Of a stretch of 64,000 nucleotides of DNA, positions 28,110-36,849 are shown in pieces (within the stretch, counting starts at the first letter, position 1; each line of letters begins with the position of its first letter). A model generated the notes under the pieces. The model was not told the DNA's origin and made no database searches. It saw only the letters and a list, made by a program, of their open reading frames with translations. A program made the translations under genes and the position numbers. The stretch is taken from contig JADGBT010000005.1 in NCBI GenBank assembly GCA_015231375.1, forward strand, positions 2,310 through 66,309. Direction: 5' to 3'. This stretch comes from Magnetococcales bacterium. GTDB lineage: Bacteria; Pseudomonadota; Magnetococcia; Magnetococcales; Magnetaquicoccaceae.

Positions 28110-28202
28110 GTGTCAAATGGACCCTATTGGAGCGAAAACGGGTCGAGTCATGCCGCTGCTGGCTGGTTACTCACCCCGAGACTCTGTGATCATCCGATCC
28201 GC
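28110..28202. mobile_element. Fragment of IS1182-type transposase DNA
   Basis: About 93 bases align with few mismatches and small indels to 33063-33152 inside the IS1182-family remnant. The shared core includes CGAAAACGGGTCGAGTCA and TACTCACCCCGAGACTCT. The fragment has no ends or ORF of its own. It overlaps the last codons and the stop codon of the AlbA_2-type gene. Confidence 0.8.
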
Positions 28203-29477
28203 ATCCACTCCTCCCGCAAAGATGGTCAATTTGATCCCTTGACCAATCACTTCAAAGGAAGGAGTGCGACCGGACAGCGCCAGACTTTCCCGTACCAAAG
28301 AGAGAAAACCCACGCCTCGTGCCTCCATCAGACTGCGGCCGTTAACAGGGCTGGGAAAATCACGGAAAAAACCAGACAAGTGCTGATTACGTCGCATAGG
28401 CTGACAACCAGCATACAGATCTTCCGGCTTCAGGGTATTGTGCAGGAAACCCGGATTTCTGATTTCCAATCGGTCAGGAAATACGTTGATGATGATCTGG
28501 GAACCCGTCAATTCATAGTCACGATGGACCACGGCATTGACGATTGCTTCCTGAACGGCCAGTGCGCTATAGGCAGGTTTATCCACTCGCCCCAAGGCGG
28601 TTTTTTCAGAACGGATGGCAAGAAAAGGGCTCTTCAGCAAATAATCAAGAACGGATTCAATTTGATTGCTGACCGGCCCTTCAAAACGTTTGACATCCAA
28701 AGTATTTCCATCGGCCACCGCATGATCGTGCATGGCGATTTCGATGTAAGCACCCGTCAGGTGGTTTTGTGGACGATCCGTGAACAATAGAACCCCAAGA
28801 TTGGTCAAACGCCATGAACCATCATCCATCCTCAGCCCCAACTTCAAATTTTCCAGTAACCGCTCGACAGGAACGCCGCTTTCACGCAATGGGGAACCAA
28901 AGCGTCTCGTATAGTAGGCATCAAACCGTTCCCGATTAAACGAGTCCAGCAACGTGCCAGGACAAGGACGTTCCTCGAAGGGCATCAACAAGCTTCTGGT
29001 CGCCAGTAAACGCCCAAGTTGCTCCGCAGGAATGGGGGTGCGATGACTGCCAACCCGTTTCAGAAATTTTCCATCCGACGTGTGATGAACATAATAACGC
29101 GACTTTGGAACATCGAGATGCAAGACCAACTTGTCCACACCATCAAGGTTTGGCAGATAACGCCAATTCAATCGCGGCTCCAGGCTGCCTTTTGGCTCAC
29201 AAGAGTCCAAGGCACAATTGACCACCCATTGTTCCAGGAGGTTGCGTTTGTCAGGGTCGATACCCACCACCTCCCCGAATTTGTTGATACCAAATACCAC
29301 GGTCCCGCCTTCGGTGTTGGCCATGCTCACGAAAACTTCTGCGATCTTTTTGGGTGCGTGGCCTTCCTCGTTGGCAAAACGGGGTTGATCTCCACGGAAA
29401 ACCACCTCCTTGAATTCCAGGTAGGTGTCCTCACCCGCGAGAATTTCTCGCATCAGCTCGTCAGTGGATTCATACAT
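28167..29477 (-). CDS. AlbA_2/Schlafen-type ATP-binding protein, C-terminus replaced by IS sequence
   Basis: 436 residues. Residues about 18-145 are an AlbA_2 (divergent AAA_4, Schlafen-like) domain: TYLEFKEVVF, KKIAEVFVSMANTEGGTVVFGI, FLKRVGSHRTPIP. Residues about 270-415 resemble the GHKL-like C-terminal region of these proteins (AVQEAIVNAVVHRDYE, GRSLMEARGVGF). Such proteins occur as regulators and as parts of phage-defence systems. The final residues (about DRMITESRGE) and the stop come from an IS fragment, so the native C-terminus is lost. The ATG lies 14 bases after the stop of the PHP-ATPase gene, with no clear ribosome-binding site, so coupled translation is likely. Confidence 0.82.
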   Translation of the reverse strand: MYESTDELMREILAGEDTYLEFKEVVFRGDQPRFANEEGHAPKKIAEVFVSMANTEGGTVVFGINKFGEVVGIDPDKRNLLEQWVVNCALDSCEPKGSLEPRLNWRYLPNLDGVDKLVLHLDVPKSRYYVHHTSDGKFLKRVGSHRTPIPAEQLGRLLATRSLLMPFEERPCPGTLLDSFNRERFDAYYTRRFGSPLRESGVPVERLLENLKLGLRMDDGSWRLTNLGVLLFTDRPQNHLTGAYIEIAMHDHAVADGNTLDVKRFEGPVSNQIESVLDYLLKSPFLAIRSEKTALGRVDKPAYSALAVQEAIVNAVVHRDYELTGSQIIINVFPDRLEIRNPGFLHNTLKPEDLYAGCQPMRRNQHLSGFFRDFPSPVNGRSLMEARGVGFLSLVRESLALSGRTPSFEVIGQGIKLTIFAGGVDADRMITESRGE

Positions 29478-29491
29478 GGATGTTGTCCGTT

Positions 29492-32362
29492 TCAGAAATG
29501 GTACTTTTCTTTACGCTGGCGAAAAGCCTGCTCAGATCCCTCCATGATGTCCAGGACTGCCAGGGTCACATCCGCCCGATCCAATCCTCCTGTAGCGCGT
29601 TTGACGCCATGCCCACCCTGCGCTTTAAGCGCATACACCAAGTCGGCATCTCCGTTGACGGGGAGATTGGCGTTATGGGTGACCAGGATGATCTGTCGGG
29701 AATGCTTCAATCGACGCAGCATGGGAACCAGTTCCTGGAAAATAAAATTGGAATCCAACTCGTCTTCGGGTTGGTCAATAACCAGAGGATGATTCCCTCT
29801 GGCCAGCAACATGGCCAAAGCCGCCGTATTACGTTGACCATCGGAAAGAGTGCCATCCGAAACCCGACCGACCTCCTCATGACCATTGCTTTGATACAAC
29901 ACAAGATCCACTGTGTCGTCAATACAGATTAGCTGTGTTTCCTGCCATCCCTGACGTACAGTACCAGAAAGATGCAATTTGATTTCTGTCATGGAAATCT
30001 GAAGCTTCCCAAGTTCTGTTTGCAACCTAGCCGGCATGGTTTTTTCGGATTCCATCCAGGATTGCAAAATGAACCATAAGGAAGTACGGACGCCATACCC
30101 ACCATTCAGATACTCTTCTCGGAAAATTTCCCCAATTTCTTCCCAGTTTCGTCCCAACCGAGTAGTGCCTTTTGGCTTTAATTTTCTCCAAACCGTTTTA
30201 AATGAAACCGCATCTGAAAAATAGGATACCATCAATCCGATCACCGACTTGTTGCCAAATTTTGCGGCTTGCACGATCTCATCGGCGACGCGCTTGCGAA
30301 CATCATGACAGGCCAACCAATTGGCATGCAGTTGCTGGAACAATTCCGGCATCTTCCCCAAGAGCTGTTGCAAGCGGAGACGTTCTTTCTTCTTCTGTTC
30401 CAGTTCCTGCTTTTTGAGGGTTCTCTTCTGGCCAATTTCCTGAATCCGACTGACGTCTGCGGGATCAACACCCTTGACCGCGCAAGCCTGGGCAAACGTC
30501 GCATCGGCTTGTTCAAACTGCTGTTCGATGTCAGGCCATTTCGGATCGCCTCCAAACATCTCGGAAACAGTCTTGCGGCAGGTTTCCACCGCTTGGCCAA
30601 TGGTGTCTTTCAGGATTTCCTTGGCTTGTAAAATCCGCTCATTCTTTTCCTGGAACCACGCTCCGTGAGGCCATCGTTCAATGGACGATCCCAAGTCTAC
30701 ATGCGTTTCGTAAATATCGTTCGCCACATCTGTCAAACGAACAAAATCCTCCTCCAAAGCGCTTTTCATTTTTTGAATATAGGCTTGTTCTGCTTTGAGT
30801 CCTTGATGTTTGCGGGCATCCTCCTGAAGGGCGGAACGGGCCTCCCATTGCCGTTCCAGATCGGCACTTTCTTGTTCCAGACGACTCAGATCCTTGTCCG
30901 TTTGCTCAAGAATGGCCGTGGATGTGAAGAGTTGCCCAATCTCACGTCGCAGTTCGGATTCCTTTTGCAACAAAGGTTTCAGTTCCTCTCTGGAGAATTC
31001 ATCCAGGAGGGTCAATAGCACATTTCCACCTCGTTCCGTGATCTGATTCAACTGCTGCTGACTAAAAAATTGCACCGGCAGATCCCTCAGAAAGGAAGAG
31101 AGATCCTGCATGGATCGATCCTCAACGCGGCAGGAACCATTTCCTGCGGATGCTACCTCGTAAAGCAGATGATCCTCCACTCCATCGGCATCACGCCAAT
31201 GGACCCGCACTTGGGAACCAGCCTTTTTTGTCAGCAACTCTTTGATGCGCTCGACCTTCTCCCCGGCTCTTTTATCCAACTTTGGATCATCACCCTTGCC
31301 CATGGCCAGACGCATCCCTTCAAGGAGTGCCGATTTACCACTGCCGCGACCGCCAATGATGGCATTAAAATTGGGAGAAAAAACAATTTGCTGATCCCCC
31401 AGGAAAACGGCATTGCTTACCGACAGAGACAAGATGCGCGCGTGTTTTTCCTGACTGGATGGATCGTCTCCAGATGGACGGATACGGGAATCCGGATCCA
31501 GGAAGGCCTGTCGCAACGACTCGATGGACGGTTTCGACATCTTGATCCAGGTGTGTCGATATCCCAGAAGGTTGGCGACTGACTGTCCAACCCCATCAGT
31601 CGCCAGGGATTTTGCATCGGATGAGATAATCCATGCTGGGTGTGGGTGGAAGCCTTCACGTTTCCAGGTGGCATTCTTTCCTGCCAAAATTTCCATATAT
31701 TTCTGGAGAGGTGGATTTTTCGTCAGTTCAACGCAGTATAAATCCGGGTGTGCGTAGTCTTCTTTGTTATCCTGATTCTCCAAGAAACTGCCATTACGGT
31801 CTGCATGAGCTGCGATAACAATCCCATTATGCTCCACCTGAACGATTTCCAGCATTTTTTTAAGTGAGAGCTTCTGATCATTATGACGTAACTGAGAAGG
31901 CATACCAGAGGAAAACCGCTCATTCTCAAGCAGTCCAAGTTTGATGAGAATTCGATTGATAGCCTCAAGATCAGCCTGTTTCTTGGCAGGAGAAAAGAGA
32001 CAAAGCGTATGGAACCCTATATCCACCTCAAATCCAGGCAAAATTATCAATGGGGCAAGATTACGGTCTGTGGCTGCACGTTCGTTTTGTTCGACCAGAT
32101 GCAAGAGAAACCACTCCCTTGGATTGCTCTTTGATGAGAAATTGTGGTCTGTGACCCCGATAACATGCAAGCCTGCATCGTGACAACGATTGAGATATTT
32201 TCTTGCTTTTTCCTGAATCGACTTTTCATCAACCTTCCCGTCCACCCAAGTTATTCTTGGTTCTCCCAATTTCGTTTCTGCATCTCGCCAGTGTCTGCCG
32301 TCTTCTGGCGTATGAACATGCAGATCGCATTTGAACCAACGCATACCCTGATATTCGTTCAT
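29492..32362 (-). CDS. PHP domain-SMC-like ATPase (TrlF-like), candidate defence effector
   Basis: 956 residues. The N-terminal PHP metal-dependent phosphoesterase domain has motifs CDLHVHTPED (His15, His17), GVTDHNF, ILPGFEVDIGFHTL and IAAHADRNG. Then comes an SMC/RecF-like ATPase: Walker A IIGGRGSGKSALLEG near residue 338, coiled coils about 450-720, signature-like TLSDGQRNTAALAMLL and Walker B HPLVIDQPEDELDS, then the LVTHNANLPV switch. AAGGAGG precedes the ATG. PHP-ATPase fusions of this type are recognised in accessory, defence-type loci. The IS boundary lies 15 bases upstream, so the native promoter may be displaced. Base composition is visibly less GC-rich than the recBCD genes. Confidence 0.88.
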   Translation of the reverse strand: MNEYQGMRWFKCDLHVHTPEDGRHWRDAETKLGEPRITWVDGKVDEKSIQEKARKYLNRCHDAGLHVIGVTDHNFSSKSNPREWFLLHLVEQNERAATDRNLAPLIILPGFEVDIGFHTLCLFSPAKKQADLEAINRILIKLGLLENERFSSGMPSQLRHNDQKLSLKKMLEIVQVEHNGIVIAAHADRNGSFLENQDNKEDYAHPDLYCVELTKNPPLQKYMEILAGKNATWKREGFHPHPAWIISSDAKSLATDGVGQSVANLLGYRHTWIKMSKPSIESLRQAFLDPDSRIRPSGDDPSSQEKHARILSLSVSNAVFLGDQQIVFSPNFNAIIGGRGSGKSALLEGMRLAMGKGDDPKLDKRAGEKVERIKELLTKKAGSQVRVHWRDADGVEDHLLYEVASAGNGSCRVEDRSMQDLSSFLRDLPVQFFSQQQLNQITERGGNVLLTLLDEFSREELKPLLQKESELRREIGQLFTSTAILEQTDKDLSRLEQESADLERQWEARSALQEDARKHQGLKAEQAYIQKMKSALEEDFVRLTDVANDIYETHVDLGSSIERWPHGAWFQEKNERILQAKEILKDTIGQAVETCRKTVSEMFGGDPKWPDIEQQFEQADATFAQACAVKGVDPADVSRIQEIGQKRTLKKQELEQKKKERLRLQQLLGKMPELFQQLHANWLACHDVRKRVADEIVQAAKFGNKSVIGLMVSYFSDAVSFKTVWRKLKPKGTTRLGRNWEEIGEIFREEYLNGGYGVRTSLWFILQSWMESEKTMPARLQTELGKLQISMTEIKLHLSGTVRQGWQETQLICIDDTVDLVLYQSNGHEEVGRVSDGTLSDGQRNTAALAMLLARGNHPLVIDQPEDELDSNFIFQELVPMLRRLKHSRQIILVTHNANLPVNGDADLVYALKAQGGHGVKRATGGLDRADVTLAVLDIMEGSEQAFRQRKEKYHF

Positions 32363-32376
32363 GGGCGTACCTCCTT

Positions 32377-33657
32377 GAGTCCCCCAAAAGAAGCCCGTTC
32401 ACGCCGTGATCGCTTTGTCGCTCTGAACGCCGATGGAGCAACTTTAACGGGCTGCGGAGCGGCTTGGCGTCTGATGGACCTATTTTTTCCTTGAAATCAA
32501 TGGGATTTACCCCTCTTTAACCACATTCTGGACCATTTTCGGCACATTTTCCAGCATTCGGGCGCAACTGTAGCGCAAGAACCGCTTCACGTTGCACGCC
32601 AGAGCCTTCATCCTGACCGCAAAAGCCACGCGAAGGATGCCCCGGGTCCACACGTTGCCCCGTCCATGGACCGTCTTGAGTTCCGCATTGACTGCCTCGA
32701 TCCCGGCGCGAATCGCGTATTCCTTTCTGAACGATTCGCTCTCCTCCCGCGCCCGGCTGTAGGGGTGGGCGCCATCAGATTCACGCCACGCTCCGCCGCC
32801 GCGATCAGGTTATCGCCGCTGTTGTACGCCGTGTCGGCGAACATCTCGTCCGGTGCGATCTCCCGCTGCTCCTAAAGCGTCCAACCACAGGTCTGCCACC
32901 ACCGTCTCCAACCGCCGCCGGCTAGACTTGGCGTCGGCAAACCGGACGTTCCTTTCGCCGTAACGCTTGCGGATCTCCTCGGGCAACTCCGCAGGCGGTC
33001 CGGAAATCCCTTGGCCGATTCGCCCAGAAAAGGCTCGATCGTCCAGATGAACAACCCCAATCGTGTCAGATTGGCCATGTTGGAACGAAAACGGGTCGAG
33101 TCAGGCCCCTGCTGGCCGGTACTCACCCCGAGACTCTTGATAATCCGATCCGTCACTTCGTCGAAGGTGGCTCCAACAGCCTCCGATCTCGCCACTCACG
33201 CCCGAAAATTCTCCAAGGTGCGCAGTGTCGTCCCCGTCTCCTTCCAGAGTCAAACCAAGGCCATACTGAAAGCGTAGGTCAAACTGAAAAGACCCCATCA
33301 ACGCCTCGTCGGTCAGGTCGAACCTCTCCTTCAACACCGACAACGAAACCAAAATGGCCACCGGCACGTTGGACCGGCCCTGGCTGGAGTGGTACAGACC
33401 GGCAAACCGGCTCTCCGGAATCATCTTCAACACCTGGGTGCAAAAAATGTGCGGTCAACCTTGTTCCAACTCCTCCCGATACCCATCCGGCATCCAAAAA
33501 CGAGCCGCATCCAGACTGATCTGACGATCATCGGTCGGAACATTCGATTTGCATCCCCATAGATTCATTGATAATTCATAGGACTATCATACCACATAAA
33601 TCTCTTCAGTGCAGCCGCTCATGCTATCTGCGGGGTGACCTTTTTTTCGGGGGACTC
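32377..33657 (-). mobile_element. Decayed IS1182-family insertion element
   Basis: The inverted 9-mers GAGTCCCCC (32377-32385) and GGGGGACTC (33649-33657), each next to an A- or T-rich run, are candidate terminal inverted repeats. Between them lies a broken DDE transposase. The left end is 15 bases before the PHP-ATPase start and the right end 10 bases after the stop of the HEPN-like gene. No convincing target-site duplication is visible, and the exact ends are tentative. Confidence 0.65.
32515..33566 (-). pseudogene. IS1182-family transposase, frameshifted
   Basis: Reading from 33566 down: a start with NVPTDDRQISLDAARFWM, an internal stop near 33455, then an N-terminal transposase region (LKMIPESRFAGLYHSSQGRS, LTDEALMGSFQFDLRFQYGL), then another frame with TDRIIKSLGVS. 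Near 32840 the DDE region FADTAYNSGDNLIAAAERGV appears in a third frame, and the usual C-terminal LACNVKRFLRY follows near 32600. At least two frameshifts and one stop interrupt it, so it cannot make a working transposase. Confidence 0.8.
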
Positions 33658-33666
33658 TGGATTGTT

Positions 33667-34632
33667 TCATTCCGACAAAGATAAGCCGTGCATCTGATTG
33701 GTTTCAACAGACGATTTAATATATCCACACTTGATTCCAAGCAGTCCCAAAATTAATCTATTATTGAATGCCTGAAGTCCTAGATATATCTTATTTGTTT
33801 CTGAAGAATAATGAAATCCAATTGGTTTGCCAGCATATTGCGCTTCATGGATAAATTCATTTCTAAGTCTTGAAATTTCTGAAGTGTTATCGCTTCTAAT
33901 TTCTGCCCAACTTGGTTTTGGTATAGAAAAATACCCAGCAAGAGCAATAAGTCGCCTAGAATGGTTTTGTTCATTTTTTTCATTTCTTCCATATTTTTCC
34001 TTATATACGTTAGAACAAGCATCCAATACAGTATACAAAATGCCAAACTTCTCAAATTGATGCTGGTATGATTCAGCGAAAAGAAACCAATGCATAGCAC
34101 CAAACATGGTCTTCCGAATCTTAGGCGATGAAGATTTCCAGAACCTTTCAGACATATTCAAAACATATGCAATATCTTTAATACTGCAACAGTTTAGATC
34201 AGAAGTTGATCCATATTTAATAGAAACCTTGTAGAAATGACCCCATCCTTCAGGCAGCAATCTCATTCCAATCAGAATTCCAATCACAGCAACAATAAAA
34301 TAGAGAAAATCTTTATCTAATGGTTCATTCTTCGTCTTTATAACGTGGGTAGACGGAAGAGTGAATCTGCCAGTTTGTATTTTGGGTTGATGACCATCCT
34401 GCCTTTTTGATGTGATGTCATACTCCAATGGCGGATAGAACCATTTATCACTTGCAAATTCATGCTTACCAATATATTCAATAGTCTCTTGAATGTTTGG
34501 CAATGCTTCGATGCAAAAAGATTCAAGTTCAATCTTTTTGCAAACACCATTCTGACTCACTTGCGGCCAATACCCTAATCTTAATTCTGATATATACTCC
34601 ATAGCAAACTCACAGGTTGCATCACGGGTCAT
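33667..34632 (-). CDS. AT-rich accessory gene with HEPN-like motif, candidate defence component
   Basis: 321 residues, GGGAGG 7 bases before the ATG. The gene is strikingly AT-rich against its neighbours, a sign of recent transfer. The C-terminal half is helical and contains RNEFIH (Arg257 to His262), an Rx4H motif like that of HEPN RNases, within a segment (AMHWFLFAESYQHQFEKF, then RRLIALAGYF) reminiscent of ApeA-type or abortive-infection HEPN proteins. The N-terminal half is unrecognised. The first six codons (MTRDAT) resemble those of the 5'-nucleotidase gene (MTHDAT), so the native start may be Met11 (MEYISEL). Without the IS, its stop would lie about 24 bases from the PHP-ATPase start, consistent with one operon. 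The HEPN assignment is tentative. Confidence 0.75.
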   Translation of the reverse strand: MTRDATCEFAMEYISELRLGYWPQVSQNGVCKKIELESFCIEALPNIQETIEYIGKHEFASDKWFYPPLEYDITSKRQDGHQPKIQTGRFTLPSTHVIKTKNEPLDKDFLYFIVAVIGILIGMRLLPEGWGHFYKVSIKYGSTSDLNCCSIKDIAYVLNMSERFWKSSSPKIRKTMFGAMHWFLFAESYQHQFEKFGILYTVLDACSNVYKEKYGRNEKNEQNHSRRLIALAGYFSIPKPSWAEIRSDNTSEISRLRNEFIHEAQYAGKPIGFHYSSETNKIYLGLQAFNNRLILGLLGIKCGYIKSSVETNQMHGLSLSE

Positions 34633-34682
34633 CAGAAAGCCTCCCTCGATCGCTCACACGGATCCCTCAACCAAACAATAAA
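34615..34682. repeat. Right copy of imperfect direct repeat flanking the accessory island
   Basis: GGTTGCATCACGGGTCAT (34615-34632) and CAAACAATAAA (34672-34682) correspond to the left copy at 28030-28076. The right copy supplies the start codon and first codons of the HEPN-like gene, while the left copy supplies those of the 5'-nucleotidase. Confidence 0.55.
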
Positions 34683-34737
34683 AGATCGATCCATCCCAAC
34701 CATCCTACCATCCCACCCCCTCCAACACCAACACCGA

Positions 34738-36849
34738 TCACCCCAATCCTCCCCCTTCGCCTGCCACCACGCCACCGGCGCGGGTCACGCGGCGGGTCAC
34801 CGCCTGTTGCAGCAGGGAGCGATCCCCGGCGCAGGCCAGCACAAAGCCGTCACGGGCGCGGGTGATGCCGGTGTAGAGCAGTTCGCGGGTGAGGATCGGG
34901 GTGGGGTGATCGGGCAGCACCAGCGCCACGCGGGAGAACTCCGAGCCTTGGGACTTGTGGACCGTGAGGGCGAAAACCGTCTCGACGTGGGACAGACGGC
35001 TCGGCGGAAACCAGCGCACCGTCTCATCCGTGCCACTCTTGCCGGGAAACGCCACCCGCAAGGCCCATTGCCCCTCCACGGGCCGCTCCAGGGTGATGCC
35101 GATATCCCCGTTCATCAGCCCCAGTTCATGGTTGTTGCGGGTGATCATCACCGGTCGGCCCGGATACCACTCCCGGCCCCCCGGGATCCATCCGGCCTCC
35201 CGCAGATGGCAAGCAATGCGTCCGTTCAACCCCTCCACCCCCCATGGACCCTGACGCAACACGCACAACACCTGAAACCCCCCATGGACGCACGCCACCT
35301 CGGTCGCCCAGCGATCAAACGCCTCGGGTCCGGCCTCCAGCGCCGGTCTGCGCTCCCGCACACAGGCCAGATATCCCCGATACCCCCCCCGACGCGCGGC
35401 ATACTCGCCGCCTCTGGAAGAGGCCACCACCACCGAATTCACCACCTCCACCCCATCGACCACCAAAGCCGCGAACAACGCCTCCTGTTCGGCCATGGCA
35501 AACCACGCCAGATCCTCATACCCTTGATTCCAGATGGCCGCCACCGCATCCGGATCCCCGGTGTTGACCGCCTGGGCCAGCCGACCGATGCCGCTCGACT
35601 CGGAAAAACGAAAATTGCGCCGCAGCATCACCACCGCCTGATCCAAAGGCGTCCCGTCGGGATCGATTCGCTCGTCTTCCAGCGGGTGTCCCGTGGACTC
35701 CTGCAACCAAAGGGCGGTCTGCGGGGTGTAGTGCCCGGCCACCGCCCGTTGACACAACTCCCCCAGCAAAGAACCGGCCTCCACCGAAGCGAGCTGGTCC
35801 CGGTCCCCCAACAAGAACAGGCGGGCCGAGGCCGGAAGCGCGGCCAGCACATCGGCCATCAGTTCCAGCCCCACCATGGAGGCTTCGTCGATCACCAACA
35901 CATCGATCCACAACGGATGGGTGGCATTGTGGCGAAAATGACGGCTCTCCGGCTGCGCTCCCAACAGACGGTGCAAGGTGGTCACCTGACGGGGAATGGC
36001 CAGATCGGTCTCTTTTCCCCACCCCTGACCCGTTCGGGCCAGACGGTCGATCTCGCCGGTGATGGAGTCGCTCAAACGGGCCGCCGCCTTGCCGGTGGGC
36101 GCGGCCAGACGAATGCGCAACGGACGCGGCGGCTTGCCTCCCGACTCTTTCTCCTCTTCCAGCTGCCCGCCGAGAGCCAGAAGCTGCAACAGGGCCAACA
36201 GCCGGACCACGGTGGTGGTCTTGCCCGTGCCCGGCCCGCCGGTGATCACCCCGAACCGGCTGCGGGCCATGAGGGCGCAGGCCATTCTTTGCCAGTCCGC
36301 GCGATTACCCAACCCGGTACTGATGGGCAACAGCCCATCGAGAATCCGTCGGATCGCTCTGGCCTGGGGCATCGGCGTGACCGGCGTGGCCAGACGCCAC
36401 GCCAGACCCGCGCGCACCTCTTGCTCGCACTGCCAATGGCGACGCAGATACAGACAATTCCGATAAAAAACCAACGGGGTGTTGCTGACCTCCTCGCCGC
36501 CGGAATCCCACTGCACCACTACAGGATGGGTGAGGGCGTCCTGCCAGCGTTTCAGGTCCAATCCGGCCAACACCCGGTCGGGCCGATCCAGATCCCGCAA
36601 CTCGGGGACTCGGACCCCTTCCGGAGGAAGGGCCAGGGCCAATTCCGGATGGGCCAGCACCGCCCCCAGATCCAGTTGCACATGTCCCCGCCCGGCCTGA
36701 TGGCTCACCAAAGCCGCCGCCAGCAACAACCACGGATCGCAGGCCGGGGCCATCTCCTGCAAAAAACCGGCAAAAGCCACATCCATGGGCCGCAACCAGG
36801 AGTAATCCTGCCAACGGGCCAGGAGCGCGAGCATGTCGGATGGAGTCAT
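34738..36849 (-). CDS. recD: Exodeoxyribonuclease V alpha subunit RecD
   Basis: 703 residues from the ATG that overlaps the recB stop by ATGA. SF1B helicase: Walker A GGPGTGKTTTVVRLL near residue 170, Walker B VLVIDEASMVGLELM, FLLGDRDQLASVEAG, then RNFRFSESSGIG and the C-terminal VFALTVHKSQGSEFSRV and LYTGITRAR motifs. It is the fast 5'-3' motor of RecBCD, which processes double-strand breaks and degrades foreign DNA. It is the last gene of the recCBD operon, and the accessory island begins about 105 bases downstream. RecBCD is unusual in Alphaproteobacteria, where AddAB is the norm. Confidence 0.97.
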   Translation of the reverse strand: MTPSDMLALLARWQDYSWLRPMDVAFAGFLQEMAPACDPWLLLAAALVSHQAGRGHVQLDLGAVLAHPELALALPPEGVRVPELRDLDRPDRVLAGLDLKRWQDALTHPVVVQWDSGGEEVSNTPLVFYRNCLYLRRHWQCEQEVRAGLAWRLATPVTPMPQARAIRRILDGLLPISTGLGNRADWQRMACALMARSRFGVITGGPGTGKTTTVVRLLALLQLLALGGQLEEEKESGGKPPRPLRIRLAAPTGKAAARLSDSITGEIDRLARTGQGWGKETDLAIPRQVTTLHRLLGAQPESRHFRHNATHPLWIDVLVIDEASMVGLELMADVLAALPASARLFLLGDRDQLASVEAGSLLGELCQRAVAGHYTPQTALWLQESTGHPLEDERIDPDGTPLDQAVVMLRRNFRFSESSGIGRLAQAVNTGDPDAVAAIWNQGYEDLAWFAMAEQEALFAALVVDGVEVVNSVVVASSRGGEYAARRGGYRGYLACVRERRPALEAGPEAFDRWATEVACVHGGFQVLCVLRQGPWGVEGLNGRIACHLREAGWIPGGREWYPGRPVMITRNNHELGLMNGDIGITLERPVEGQWALRVAFPGKSGTDETVRWFPPSRLSHVETVFALTVHKSQGSEFSRVALVLPDHPTPILTRELLYTGITRARDGFVLACAGDRSLLQQAVTRRVTRAGGVVAGEGGGLG

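Noticed and set aside
32377-33657. A convincing target-site duplication around the IS1182-type element
   Set aside because: Bases beside the candidate inverted repeats (CTT and TGG) do not match, so no duplication is claimed.
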